64,000 bases of DNA from Tetmemena sp. SeJ-2015 (Eukaryota > Ciliophora > Spirotrichea > Sporadotrichida > Oxytrichidae), in the NCBI GenBank assembly GCA_027382625.1, contig JAJKFJ010022873.1, forward strand, positions 1 through 64,000, written 5' to 3'. The notes below the pieces were generated by a model. The model ran no database searches and had not been told where the DNA came from. It saw only the letters and a list, made by a program, of their open reading frames with translations. The position numbers were made by a program, and so were the translations under genes. Positions 12,401 through 25,051 of the stretch are shown piece by piece. Position 1 is the stretch's first letter. Each line of letters begins with the position of its first letter.

Positions 12401-12579
12401 TTGAATGGAAAGACTTCGTAGAATTAATTCCTCATCTTTACGAAAATACAAGGACAAAGTAGCAAAATTAGAAAAAAATTAAAATCGCAATTCAAAATAG
12501 TGTCACATTTAAGCAAATAATTAAAGAGGGATTTGTATAAGGCTTTAATAATCTTTTCATTCAAATTCGTAAGTTATCA

Positions 12580-13670
12580 TCGGATTAAAAATAATTTCAA
12601 TTGTTTTATTAGTTAAGATCAATCTAATTTTATTCTTTAAAAGATAATCCCTTAAAAAATAAGAATAATAAACTATTTGGTAGGCTAAATATTAAAAATT
12701 TAAAGGCTAAAATTTTAATTAAGGTATTTTTATTTTAACTGAGAATGGGTTTGATCATCTAAGATGTAATGAGTGCTAATTTTCATTAATTTTTTTAAAT
12801 TGAAAGCTTCTTCCAGAATTTATAGTTTGCCTAACAGACACAATTAAAGAATTGTTATTTTTTTTATTATGGGTTGAATACGAATGGTTAATCTAAAAAT
12901 GAAAATATACACTCACTTAGTTTTAAAGACTTATAATTACTTACTCATATTTTGAAAGAGCAATTGCTAATGCTTTAATTCGACTCATTAGGTTTATTAT
13001 ATATTTGCATAATTTTGTTGAAATCTCTAAGAACATCTGCATTATAACTCTGATGTGTCATTTATTTGTGTTCTGTTTATGAAAAAGCTTGCCTCCACCT
13101 TGGGCACGAACTTCCCACTATCTATATCCTTTGTTCATTAAAAATAATTTTGGCATTAGTCTTGGGCAAGGATGCAATGAACTCTTGTATCCTTCATTAT
13201 GTTTCTCATAATAGAGCAACTATTTCTAGAAAAAAACAGCGATTAGACTTAGTAAATTATAGTTAAACTCAACAATAATCATGATAATAAGTTTTAAAGA
13301 ATAAAGGCTTACTTACTTTTGCTTTCTTTCATCATAGTTTTAGAAAATTGGAAAATCTTTATCCTTCATTTTATCATTTCTTTCATTCCTCTTATTTTAA
13401 TGAATGAAATTACAAACTGATGTTATTTATTAAATCATTGTTCATTCTCAATCAATTAAAGACGTATTTTTTAGAAAAATAAACCCTCGATCAATTAATC
13501 TTATTCACCTCACCTTATGTTCAAAGGTGCTTCTAGTATTTGGTTTTTTAAGATAATAGATGCGAAAAATTATATGAAAAAATTCAGTAAGCTAATAAAA
13601 ATTAGTCGAGCTCAATTTTTAGTATTTATTTTATGATAAAATCTTCCCAATTTTGATAGCTTCTATTTTA
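12580..13670. other. Part of L1 without assigned blocks
   Basis: Between FNNLFIQIRK (about 12570) and the last L1 block no segment was matched to the other copies. The open frame at 13066-13266 is not supported by L2 or L3. Confidence 0.35.
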
Positions 13671-16600
13671 AAATAAAAAAAAAATTTAGGGTTTTTTCCA
13701 AAATTTTTATAGGGAAAAAATATAATTTTGGGAAATTTTTTTTAAATAAATTAAAAATTAAAATTAAATTCCCCTCTACGACGAAAATGAAGCTTTGGGG
13801 GGGGGCCTTTCCTCGTCATTTCCCCTTTTTTAAAAAATTTTTAAAAAAAAAGATCTAGCCTAAATTTTTCAAAAAAACCCAAATTTTTAGTCCAAAATTA
13901 AATTCCCAAAAAAAATTAAAAAGGAACTTTTTTTATAAAAATTATTTAAAAAATTTTTTGAAACTCGGGGAAAATTTAAAAATTTTATCTTTAAGGGGAG
14001 CATTATAAGGGGGAATAACCCTTTTTTTTTTGTTTTTGGGAAAAAAATTTGGTTTAAATTTTTTGGATGGGGAAAAACAACAAAGGGTTTTTGCTTAAAA
14101 TTAAATTTTAAAATTTTTTTATAAAAATAAAAATTTAAAATTATTTAAAATAAAAAATCCAAAATTTAAATTTAAAAAAAATTTTAAAAAAAATTTAAAA
14201 AATTTTTAAAACAATTTATTACCCAAAATTATTCAAATTAAAAAAAAAAACACTATTTATATATAAAATTTTTGAAACTATCTTTTAAAAAGGTGTTTTT
14301 AAGTCAGAAGAGAATTCTAAAGCTCTTAAAAAAAACCCTTTAAAGTTTTATCAGCTATTTTTTTTTTAAATTTTTTAAAACCCTTTTTCTCATAAAGGTT
14401 TTTTGGGAAAATTTTAAATTTTTAAACAAAATGATTTTCCCTTTTAACCCAAATTTTTTTTTTTCAAAATCCGTTTTCCCCTTTCAAGGTTCTTTTCCCA
14501 AAAACTCTAAAATAAAACAAATTTTCGGAAATAGGGGGTTTGGCATTTTGAAATTTTAAAATTTGGGGCTAAAAAATTGGTGTTTTTTGCCCGATATTAG
14601 GCTAGATCGTTTATTTTTTTTATATTTTCAAAAAAAGGGGATGAAAGAGGAAAGGGCCCCCCCCCCCCAAAATTTTTTATTATTAAGCTAAACCTGGGGG
14701 AACTAACTTAATTTTTTCTCTAAGAGAGTTTTGTATTAAATTTGCCCCAAAACAAAAAACTCAAGTAAGAAATTTGACAAAAGTTAATAAAACCCAAACC
14801 CAGGGTTTAAAAAAAAACCGTTTCCACATTCATTCTCAAAGACTCAAAACAAAATTAAGGTCATTTAATAATAAAATCTTCCATTCCCCCCCCCCCCCTT
14901 TTCATATTTCCCAATTTCCCATACACAAAAAAAATTTAAATTTTAAGTTTTAAAAACCTTATTTCAAATCACCTAAAACGCCCTTCGCTTTCTTTTTTGA
15001 AACAAAAATTTGGACCGATACTAATTTAAATTTTTTAAAACCCCCAAACCTTTTTTTTAAATTTTTTATATTTAAGGGGGAAATAAAAATTGGGGTTATA
15101 AATATATCTATTTACCAAAATTTTTTATTATTAAATTTTTCTCCCCGAAATAATTTATTAATAAATTTTTGGAACTTGGGGAAATTTAAATAAATTTTTT
15201 ATTTTTAAAAAATATATGGAAACCCCCTTAAAAGCAAAAATTAAATTTTGGGGGGGGAGGGGTCTTTTTCCCTTCAAAAACCCCATAATTTTATAAGAAA
15301 GTGAAAAAAATAAAAATTTTGTATAATTAAAATTTTTTTTTAATTTCTTATTTAAACCCTGCGAAATCCCAAAAGCGAAATTAAATCAAAAAAAAAACCC
15401 ACATGGGGTCCATTTCCTTTTAAACAAATTTTTCCCTTTTTGGGCTCTTTAAAGGGATTGGGGTTTTAGTCCCCCCCTTTCAAAATAAAAAAAGGGGGGA
15501 AAAAGGGCCCCGTTCTCAAACCCTCAAAATCCATTTGCAAAAATTTGTTTGGGGGCCACACTTTTTACTTTTCGCATTTTGAAAAAGGGTTCTTTCCCGA
15601 TTTAGGGGAAAGGGTTTGGGGGTTGGGCCCGGGTGTTCCTCAAACGCCTTTTTTAAGTTTTAAGATGTTTGGGACATTCAATTAAATTTTGGATTGATCC
15701 TCAAAATCTTTTGCCACTAAGGGGCAAATTCCGTTTTTTGGAAAATAGCGCGCGAAGTCTTCCCAAATAGTTTCCTTTTTTTCCAAAAACCCCTTTTACT
15801 TATAAATGAAGGGGAAACAACCCTTTTGTTAAAGGGCAAAAACGTACAAAAATTAATCGAGTGAAGCTTTTTATTGAATTCACTGGGCCATTTTTTATAA
15901 TTTTCGAAATTTTATTTAACCCTTCCAGGTTTTGAGAAGGGTTGAATTTTTTGGCTTTAAAAAAAAATTTTAGTTATAATTTTTTTATAAAAAAATTTTT
16001 TAAATTTAAAAAAATATATTTTTAAATTTTAAATTAAAAAAATTTGAATTATTATGCTATTCTTTTATGGAGCCAATAAAAAAATATTTTTAAAAACTCT
16101 ATTATTTCAATAAATTAAGTTATTTTAATGTTAAAAAATTTAAAACCTTAAAAAAATAAAAAAGAAAATTTTTTTGAAATTTTTATTTTTTTTAAATTTT
16201 TTAAAATTTTTGAATTTAATCTATAAAATTTTTTTAATTGGTTTAAAAATGTAAAATGGGGCAAATTTTTTTTTATTAAAAAAAGCAGAAAAAAAATAAT
16301 AAATAATTTAAGGAAAAAAATGAAAAGATTTTTCTTCACATTTACCCTTCGCTGGTTTGATGTCCTATTTAGGTGTTAAGGGAAACGGTTTTTGGGGTCT
16401 AACTTTTTTTGCAAGGGGGAAAAAGTGAATTTACAAAAAAATTTTAAACTTGCTAGTTGTTTTTCAAAGGGTTTTGTTTTACCATTGATGTTAAATGGGA
16501 AGGGGGGACTTGGGGGAAATTTCGAAATAGGAATTACTTTTTCCTCCAATTGTTTGCAGCCCTTACTAAAATCTTGGGGGTAGGAAACTTCTCTAGCCCT

Positions 16601-18540
16601 TATTTGGAATTTTTTGAGTGAGATTTTTCAAATTCCTTTAAAAGGGATTTTAATTTTCCATCTTTAATATTTAGGATCTTTCCAAATTTAAACACCTATA
16701 AAAACTAATAGCCTTCAAACATTTAATCCTGATGAAAACGAGTCTTTTGTTTTAAATTTTTCATAATAAAGCTATTTAGATGCTAGATTTTCATTCCAAG
16801 CATATAAAATATCTTTTAGGGCCTTGGGGAATTAAAAATTTGGAAACATTTTTATGCTTTATTTAAAGTAAAATTTCAATTAATTAGATTAAAAAAAGTT
16901 TTTTAAAATTTTTAAATTTAAAAAATTTTTCTTTTCTGGGTTAAGGGAAGGGGAAAGGCCCGGGCGCAAGGAAGGTAAAAATTTTTCCCCAAATTATTTT
17001 TTAAAATTTAAATTTGTAAACCCTATTTAAAAAAAATTGGCATTTTATTTAAAAATTAAACAAAACCTTAAAAAAATTTTCCCATTTTGTTTTAAATTTT
17101 TTTGAAAATAAACCTAAAAAAATCCTTACAAAAAAGTTCCAAAAAAAATTTAAAAAAATTCCCAAAAATTATATGGCCAAAATTTTAAAGGGAAAAATCT
17201 AAACCAGAATATATATATCCAATTGGGTTAAACTTTGATTTTGTAAACAACCTTTTAAAACTGAGGGTTTTAAAAAATTAAACCTCCCCAAAATTTTTAA
17301 ATTTAAGTTATTGTTAATTTTATAAAAAAGGAATTTTTTTTTGGTAGTTTTAGATTAAAAAGTCGTTTTTCGTATTTCCTTCCCTTTTGGCATGTGGAGT
17401 TAAATTTCCACATTAGTTGTTATTTCATTTTCGAGGCCCTTTGCAGATTTAATTAAAGATTGGGCCCTTAAAAATTTATAAAATTTTTTCTTTATTTTTT
17501 TCAACCCGGAAAAGTCTTTTTTGAAAAAAGTTAAAAAAATTTCAAAATTTTAAAAATAAATTTTTCCTTTTTTCTTTTTATAAATAAAATAACATTTTAA
17601 ACAAACCCAAATAAATAAAAAGAATAAAAAAATATAAGCTTCAAAATTATATAGGCCCAAATTAATTCCAAAAACAAGTTCCCTTTAAAACATTGGCAAT
17701 TTTTAAACTCTTTTTAAGAAAAAAGGGGGTTAAAAGCCAAAAAGGGCCCCTTTTGCCCAAAAAAAATTAAAATGCCCCCATTTTTTAAATTTAATTTTTG
17801 AAAATTTTAAATTTTAAATTTTTAAAATTTTAAAAAAAAAGTTTATAAAAATTTAAATTTTTTAAATAAATTTTAATTTAAAAAAAATTTTGCTCATTTT
17901 TGGGGTGTTGGGGAAAAAAAAATTACCCCCCTTTTATTTTACAAAAAAGTTTCTTGCAAACCAAAAAAAAAGGAATTTTTTCCTAAGGGAAAAGCTAAAG
18001 GAAGTTGGTTTTGGCCCAAAAAAAAAAATATTTAAAATTTTTTTAATTGTTTGAAAACTTTTTAAAAAAGGTTTTGAATCTAAAACTTTTCCCAATCTTA
18101 AAAAAAGGGTAAATTTTAAAACTTAAAAAAATTTCAAAAAAAATGGGGAAATTTTAAAATGTTCCAGGGTTAAAGGGTTTTCCCGTGACTAAAGGGAAAT
18201 TTTTTTCTGAAGTTAATAAAGGGGGCATGAAGTTATATGAAATTTTTCTTTTTTAAAAAGGGTTTTTTAAAAAGGGTTACCCCAAAATTGGAAAAAATTC
18301 GAAATTTTTCTAAAAAAAAGAAAAAAGGTAAGACCAAAATTAAAAAAATGGGAAAAACCAAAATTTTCAAAATTTAAAGTCGGCTTATTTTTAAAAAAGG
18401 GTATTCGACCCAAAATAGTTTAAATTTTAATCCCTGAAATTTTAAAAATGGATTTTGGGAAATAATTTTAAAAAATTTTTGGGAAAAAAAAAAATTTATT
18501 AAAATTTTAAAAACCCATTTTTCAAGGGTTATAAACTTTT
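13670..18540. other. Low-quality sequence block with homopolymer smearing
   Basis: About 4.9 kb shows runs of A, T, G and C up to 10-14 bases. Where a clean homologue exists (28361-28560, 28819-29380, 39105-39350) the same words are found with bases replaced by their neighbours. It covers the end of L1, a TBE-derived fragment and most of A2. Confidence 0.75.
15274..15900 (+). mobile_element. Fragment of the TBE-derived element (left half), degraded sequence
   Basis: It starts with a CAAAAACCCCATAA word equal to the left terminus at 39105 and follows that element (ATAAGAAAGTG, GCGAAATTA, GAGGGTGCC-like words). It then contains the AAGTTTTAAGATG...GATTGATCCTCAAA segment also present at 32365-32415. 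The right end is not recognised. Confidence 0.5.
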
Positions 18541-19141
18541 AAAAATGAACTATAGTTAAAATCATCATTAATTAAATAAGAATCTGTTCTAATCTTTAAT
18601 TTTTTATGAAGCAACGATTAATTTCTTTTTTGTTCCTCTTATAAATCTAAGCTAATTTTAATGAATTATTCAGTTATACAGCAAAAAAGGAGGAAATTTT
18701 TTACATAAAAATGTAAAAATGGTAAAACCGAAGAAGTTCAAGAAAAGAAGTTCCCTTTTCTATCTGCATGTTATGTATGCATTACAGAAAAATTATTTAA
18801 TAAATATTTTATTCTAATAAATTATTCCCATAGACCATTGCAACACTATGCATTAAGATATCGGCCATTTCTAACATGTTCCGAAAGTATTTATAAGTGA
18901 TAAAGCTTCAAGCTACAAATTTCAGGAAATAAAAAATTAGTTGTTTGCAAAGTTCAATAAAAATACTGTTGAAATAAGTTCACTATCAGCTCCTTTATAT
19001 CCCGAAAATAAAGATAAGAATAGATTTACCATATCATATTCGCACGATATAACCTTTCAACCAATATCTGTACAGAATAAAGTTAAATTCTAAATTCTTC
19101 ACTTTCCTAAAGTCCCTAAAATAATTGCAGATATTTAATGA
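16320..19141 (+). pseudogene. A2: IES-interrupted A-family gene in mostly low-quality sequence
   Basis: The start ATGAAAAGATTTTTCTTCAC corresponds to A1 and A3. Block 1 runs to TATGCT at 16853 and block 2 resumes near 17889. Both are too degraded to judge the reading frame. The last block (about 18850-19141) is clean and open: HVPKVFISDKASSYKFQ ... ISVQNKVKFQILHFPKVPK, ending TGA 19139-19141, nearly identical to A1. No GC-rich insertion lies between blocks 2 and 3, unlike A1. Functional status cannot be decided. Confidence 0.5.
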
Positions 19142-19439
19142 AATTATCCTTTTCTTATTAATCTTACCTAAAAAGAATATTTCTTATACTACATTATTTA
19201 ATAAGGCTGTAATATAAAATTATATAAATCCTGATTAAACTATAGAAGTAACTTTGGAAATTCTCTTAATTTTATATTCCTGAAATATCATATTTTAAAA
19301 TAATTTGTCTTTCTGAAAAAAGACTGAGGTAATTGTGATTTTGTTTGAAATTGTATATAATAATATTTTGCAATTATTTCTTTCGAATGAAAAGGCAAAC
19401 TTCAAGTCAGGCTAAACTAATTGCCTTCATCTCATTATA

Positions 19440-20250
19440 ATTCAAAAGAGATTTCTAAATTTTTATTCTATAAAAATAATTTTAAATAATTTGGATATAA
19501 ATAATTGCAATATGCTAATTTGGACATGAGAAATAAGAAATATCCTTTTACTTACAATAAAGTTATCTTACATTCTTTAGAAAGAAAAATAGTACAGACA
19601 ATTTAAAATTAAAACAAAGAAATTTTTGAAGTTTCTTGATGAAGAAACCTTGAGAATTGACTAATGCTCCATATTTTTAAAAAAAAGAAGTAATTCTAAA
19701 CAATTGCTTTACATGGAGTATTAAAATGCTTCTTACTTAAATTTTTAAAGATCTACTGAAATGTTTTGAGAAGTTAGGATTTTGTAAATAAGAAATAGTG
19801 AATTTTGTGGAATTTTTGATAATTTTCCTAAGCTTGAAACCTTAGAAATTGTATAAGATTAAAACGACTGCTACTATTCGATAATTTATGGGAATTAAAA
19901 TTTTGGAAATTTAAAGACAGTTCATATTGACAAATCGTAAGAAACATATGCCATTAATAAACTTTATATGGAAGATATCTAAAGGTATTAAGGAGCTCAG
20001 AAAGTATACATAAAAGATAGAGTTTCACTAGGGAGGTTAGAATAAATAAAAGAACTTATATTTCAATTATTCAATAAGGATATTGTTGAAATAGAAACAA
20101 AGAAAGCTCCTTATAATCAGGAGTGTCTCTATGAGCCTTATAATAGTATAACATATTAGCATGACAAAACCATTCAACCTTTGTCAACAGAAAATAAAGT
20201 TAAAGTTTAAATCTAGCTAGTTTCTTATAAAAGAAAGAAACTAAATTCTT
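19440..20250 (+). pseudogene. A'' : 3' part of an A-family gene nested in L2
   Basis: From QYANLDMRNKKYPFTYNKV (about 19510) through KFLKFLDEETLRID to VHIDKSQETYAINKLYMED, KVYIKDRVSLGRL and QPLSTENKVKVQ (about 20210) it matches A' (1973-2742), including the DKTIQP segment. At least one TGA breaks the middle (near 19770). No block 1 is present. It lies between the first 12 codons of L2 and the rest of L2, so it came with an insertion or local rearrangement. Confidence 0.6.
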
Positions 20251-21530
20251 TCGTACTCATATTTTTTGAAGAAAAAATTTTTAATTATCGATTAAGTTTA
20301 AAATTGAAACTCTATCTGATTATATAGATTTGATAGTTTTAAATATACTAAAAGCTTGCAGTAATAAGTATATTTTTTATCATATAATAGTAAAAGGAGA
20401 GCTGCACAAGAAGTAGAGAATTTATCATGCTTATATTTTTGACGTATTTTATGAGCAATCAAATTATATAAAATTGAAGCATTCTCTCTTAAAAGTAAAG
20501 AGTCACTCTAAACAATCTCATTAGAATTACAATAAGCTCACTTCTCTTTGTAGTAGCAGATCTTCCATCATAGATAGTTTCCTTATCTCAAGTTCTTTCC
20601 ATAGATTATATCACACATCCATTGTTTAAATAACGTATAACACTGTGAATTTAGTAAGCTAAGGCATTAAAATATTGATGATCTTTTATATTAGAAGTTT
20701 TATTAAATATTCTAATAATTAAAATGAAAGATTAATATAAGAACAAAGATTATTATTTCGAAAATTAAGGAAATTAATTAGAATGAAAATCATGAGATTT
20801 CTCTAAAATTTTAAATAGGTAGAATTAGCAGCTTTATTTACAACTGTAATACAATACTTTATGCTAATAGAGCACATTAGAGTATATTTGTACCTTTTAA
20901 AATGGTAATATAAGCATTTTTATGATATTAAAGATGATTTTTTATAATAAAACAACAAATTTGTAAACCTATATTTAGACTCTTAATAAAATTATTTTCA
21001 AAATTTTTATTTTTATTAATTTTTGATTTAAGAATTTTTAATATATAACTAATAAATAAAACTCTTTTCCCCATGACATTAAGAAAATAAATCTGAATTT
21101 ATTGGTAATTTGTTCAATGTTTTTATTTAATTTGGTTATAAAATTGCTGTATGTTTAAATTCTCAAATGTTTATCTTATAACAAAGCATAAAGCTATGTT
21201 TGATGATGACCCTTAAAATTAGAAATTCATCTAATAAAATTCATTTTAAATTTTTACTTCTTTTGTAGAACGAGATCATATTTTTTAAAAAAAACTGACC
21301 AATTTAATCACTTTTTTTTCCGCAGAAGCAAGGGCCTTTCCCCAAAGATTTTCAAAAATTTTTATTTTTTTTTTACTTTAAAAAAACGGAAGTTTTTCAA
21401 ATTAAAAAAAATTTTAAAGGATTTTTCCACAAAAAAATTTTAAAAGACTATTGTTTATCTGAAATTATAATAGCTCTTTGTGTTTTAATTGAGTAATTTT
21501 TAAATTTATTTTTCCCAAATTTTTTGATCA
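20250..21530. other. AT-rich remainder of the insert in L2
   Basis: No matching coding block. A short smeared patch (21290-21430) resembles the low-quality blocks. The open frames are AT-driven. Confidence 0.35.
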
Positions 21531-22183
21531 AATAAAAAAGACAACAAATAATCCAAAGAATCGATTAAAACTCCGAGAATTAAAAGCTTGAAGAAGAGAA
21601 AGAAAAGGATGAGAAGACCCCAAAATCATTTAATTAACCAGCTATATTCATTGAGACCTCCACCGCTACTAAAAAATAATCGACTAGATAATTGGCTGAA
21701 GGCTTTTTTGAAAGAAATAAAAGACTCAAATACCATTTTCTACCTAGAGTGATTAGAGCTCAGGTGTTTTCTTTCCTTTAAAATAACTGCATGTTCAAAA
21801 TAGTGATTTAGTTGTAAAGAGGAGAAACTGAATCTCTCAATCTAATTCAAAGTTTTAAGGAGAATAAATAAGACTTTCTAACAATTTATGCATACAAAAT
21901 GCACTTTTCTCAAAAGTGGCTGCTTTAATGATTTGCTTACATAGTTGAGCACTTTTAAATATTTGAATATAGAATTTATAAAATCCTAGATACTAACTCA
22001 ATCAAATGCTATTTGAAGTTCTTACAAGCTATAAGGACTTATCTTGAGAAAGGATTAATTTTTGACTCAAAGAAAATAATAACGGAAGAAAAGTAGATTA
22101 CTAAATGAAGAATTTTTGTAAATCTCGAAATTAAAGGAGTTGATAAGATTTTGTATAGAAAGGAAGATGAGATTTTACTCAAT

Positions 22184-22245
22184 GATCTTATCATTAAAAT
22201 TTGACATGATTTATTTTAAGTGATATATTTTTAAATAAATAATAG
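22184..22245. other. IES of L2, pointer GATC
   Basis: GATC at 22184-22187 and 22246-22249. Position equals that in L1 and L3; L2 needs one further base for frame. Confidence 0.65.
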
Positions 22246-22308
22246 GATCCTAATAGATTCAATTGGAAGAGAGAGGACTTTAATTCTAAATGAACTCAAA
22301 ATATTAGG

Positions 22309-22730
22309 AAGTAATTTTGTATATAATTTGCACAAATTAAGCAATAAATAATTAAAGCATTTAAAAGATTGAAATCAGATACTCCTAAATCTTAAAATTT
22401 TTCTTGATTTCTTATAAGTTAAAATTATAGAGTTATACAGTGCTAATTTTTAAATGATTTAGATCGCTTAAAATATTAGCTCTCTTTTTATTATTTAAAA
22501 TTGCTTACATTAGTTTTTAATATGAATCTGCCGAATAAATAAGCAATAGATTGCATTAAACTAAACTAAGTAGAATATGTAGTAGTAAATAATATATTTA
22601 AATAAAATTGAAAATTTTTTAATCAAATTCTTCTTAAATTTGAATTAGATTATTGTTTTAAAAAAAAATTTAAAACATTAAATGTGCTTGTTTAATGAGA
22701 TTATTTCTTTTTTAAGCATTTAATTAAAAA
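22309..22730. other. IES of L2, pointer AAGTAA
   Basis: AAGTAA at 22309-22314 and 22731-22736. Excision joins ELKILGSK to LSLIEEYG in frame. Confidence 0.8.
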
Positions 22731-22854
22731 AAGTAAGCTAAGTTTGATAGAAGAGTACGGCCTTTTCTTTCGTGATTTCAGAGTATATACAATTAGAGAT
22801 AGTGAAATAGGCAAAAAACTAAAGAAGAATATTTAGGATTATCTGAAACAGATG

Positions 22855-22999
22855 ATATTAATCAAAAATTGCTCAATATTAAATAATTTTACTTATTTAT
22901 TTTAAAACTAAACAATTATACTCTTAATTCGTATAACAAAAATATAGATTAATAATATTGTAATTTTTTCTAGTAGATTATTCTAAAATGTATTTAAGA
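22855..22999. other. IES of L2, pointer ATA
   Basis: ATA at 22855-22857 and 23000-23002. Excision joins ETDD to NQIARAERNQ. The pointer is shortened relative to AATA of L1/L3. Confidence 0.55.
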
Positions 23000-23196
23000 A
23001 TAATTAAATTGCCCGAGCAGAGAGGAATTAAAGGGCAAGCATAAAAAAGTTTGAGCAAGTGATATTATTTAAGATAATAAATACAAGTTTCTATGAAATT
23101 ATTGTGCTATTGAATTCTCCAAACCTAATGAAATTGCAAATTTATGACTCAAAAGTTCCATTTATGAACTTAATTTCGGAAATCAAAACTTTAGAC

Positions 23197-23211
23197 TAGT
23201 ATTTTTTATTA
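23197..23211. other. Very short IES of L2, pointer TAGT
   Basis: TAGT at 23197-23200 and 23212-23215. The 15-base excision gives LDQFSYQH. Confidence 0.6.
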
Positions 23212-23264
23212 TAGTTCAGCTACTAACATTTTAAACAAATTTAATCGCAGATTTACCATCTCCC

Positions 23265-23301
23265 ATTCTTTAAATTTGTATTCTTATTTATAATTTTGAT
23301 T
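23265..23301. other. IES of L2, pointer ATTCT
   Basis: ATTCT at 23265-23269 and 23302-23306. Excision joins HLPF to QMNYSNLRWLQ in frame. Confidence 0.7.
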
Positions 23302-23383
23302 ATTCTAAATGAACTACAGCAATTTAAGATGGCTATAGAATATTCATCTAGGAACAGATAACTTTTAAGATTTACTTAACTTC

Positions 23384-23454
23384 AAGCAAGTGTTTATATT
23401 TTTATTAAATCAGTTACACATTAATTTTTATAATAATTATATTTTTAAATATAG
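23384..23454. other. IES of L2, pointer AAGCAAG
   Basis: AAGCAAG at 23384-23390 and 23455-23461. Excision joins DLLNFKQ to the A-F-M-S-H-P block in frame. Confidence 0.8.
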
Positions 23455-23653
23455 AAGCAAGCTTTTATGTCCCATCCTAGTGCAAGCACAGTTTATATTC
23501 TCCTTGACGCCAGGAAACATTTTGTAACACTAGAGCAAATAATAAACTAGTTGGTATTTCCAGGAAATTGTAATGTCTAAATAACAGCTTAGTAGATAGA
23601 CTTATTTTTACCTTAAAACGTTTAATCTAGGAACTAGTTTTATCTCTCTTTAT

Positions 23654-24722
23654 TCTTATTAAAAATAAACTCATTTTTTATTAAGCTTTAAATATTAAAT
23701 TAGAATTGCAAAAATTCAAAAAAATTCGATTTTATTATAAGGAAAGTAAATATATTTTTCAAGAAAATTCTAAAAGTGTTCAAAGATGTAAAAAGGTCAT
23801 TTAAAGCAGTTATTTATAAAATTTACAGATAATATTTTAAGTAAACTAATTAGAATTTAATTTTAATATCATTTAAGATGGTGCAGAATTAGATTATATG
23901 AAGTTAAACAAGGGCACCTATTCAGAGTTAATTACCAAATGAGAATAAATAATTTCATTCAGTATTAAATTTATAAATTAACCTAAAATTATTAATGATT
24001 GTTATAAAAATCTCAATGTGCAGTTAAGTGGATGTAATGGTTAGTTTTTTTTTAAAATTATTTGGAGTCTTACACGGTGATAGCATTTCAGATTGATTAG
24101 AGGCATAATTAAGTAATAAATCATTTAAAGGTGCCACCTAACGCAATTGAGTTTTTTTTACCTAATACCTTTTTATTGAGTCAACTGGATTCCCCTCTTC
24201 TCATCAAGGATCACTACCATTTGCAATTTCATTGTGCTCTCAGAAGGGGCTATTCTCATAGGTGCGCTTTCTTTGGTATATCCTGACGGGTTCACTCCTT
24301 AATTACTATTAAACTTAAGTTCTTAGTTATAATCTAAATTTAGGAAGAGGAATTAAGCAATATTATAAAATAAGGAATCAGATATAACTAAGCATAATCA
24401 AAAAGGGGATTTTTTGGAATATAATTACTCATTCAATAATGATTTCTTAATCTTAAATGCTATAAAAAGAGGAATATCTTCATAATTACACATCTAATTT
24501 TCAAACGAAAAGGAGAGATTGCAATTGAATTTTAGCACTTCTAATTTATTTAAAATTGAATATAGAATTTTTATAAAAGCTATAATTCTTATTTTATTCC
24601 AGAAGAGTCCAATGAAAATTTTAAATGAAATTTTCGGATCATCTAATTTCAGAATAACATCTTAAGCCAAAGATTTACAATTTATTATTTTTTAGATGAA
24701 AAATCATTCAAGTATACTATAG
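23654..24722. other. IES of L2, pointer TCTTA
   Basis: TCTTA at 23654-23658 and 24723-24727. Excision joins LSLFL to EQMSSDETEIE in frame. The 1.07 kb insert includes an unexplained GC-richer patch at about 24160-24310. Confidence 0.65.
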
Positions 24723-24805
24723 TCTTAGAACAAATGTCAAGTGATGAAACAGAAATAGAATCCAAGATTAAAATTTTACTACCTTCTGAAACAAGTATAT
24801 CCAAA

Positions 24806-25051
24806 ATATTTTGACCTGTACTCTGAGTTAATTAATTTCATTTAACTCTAATAAAATATTCTTTTTACTCTAGGGATAATTTATTTTTGCAATGAACTAG
24901 CAATAATAATTTGGTTAAAAACTAATATATTCATTCTAATTATTATAATCAATTTATCATTTTTTTGTTTCAAAAGAGACCTCACGGAATGACTGATACA
25001 CAAGAAAGCCATTTTCTTGGTAAACAAATCGCAAATAGTCAGCTCCATACA
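24806..25051. other. IES of L2, pointer ATATTTT
   Basis: ATATTTT at 24806-24812 and 25052-25058. Excision removes an immediate TGA and joins SISKIF to QYISKMDLLKF. Confidence 0.8.

Larger units (their letters stand above)
7123..14940 (+). pseudogene. L1: IES-interrupted L-family gene (Lys-rich, LRR-like), with TGA lesions
   Basis: It starts MKRQTSSQTKLTVKKD and is Lys-rich to about residue 65, then TGA and a one-base frame change (about 7320). The core resumes at 7322 (SEGFFQRNKRLNYNFLPRVI). TGA replaces a Trp codon of L3 (FISNNW) and an Arg codon (LYRKED). Eight pointer pairs are recognised (7835, 7962, 8568, 8935, 9007, 9127, 10079, 12127). Joining at them gives one continuous frame across LRR-like segments, including SKLSLIEEYG, NLTKLQIQD, FKQAFMSHP, FEYLSKLELLKF, the ELSESAIFETEFLSNM block (11934-12130) and FFEWKDFVELIP (from 12401). 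The last block (about 14684-14940, matching 28361 and 42391) lies in low-quality sequence. Role unknown; F-box/LRR-like by analogy with the A family. Confidence 0.65.
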
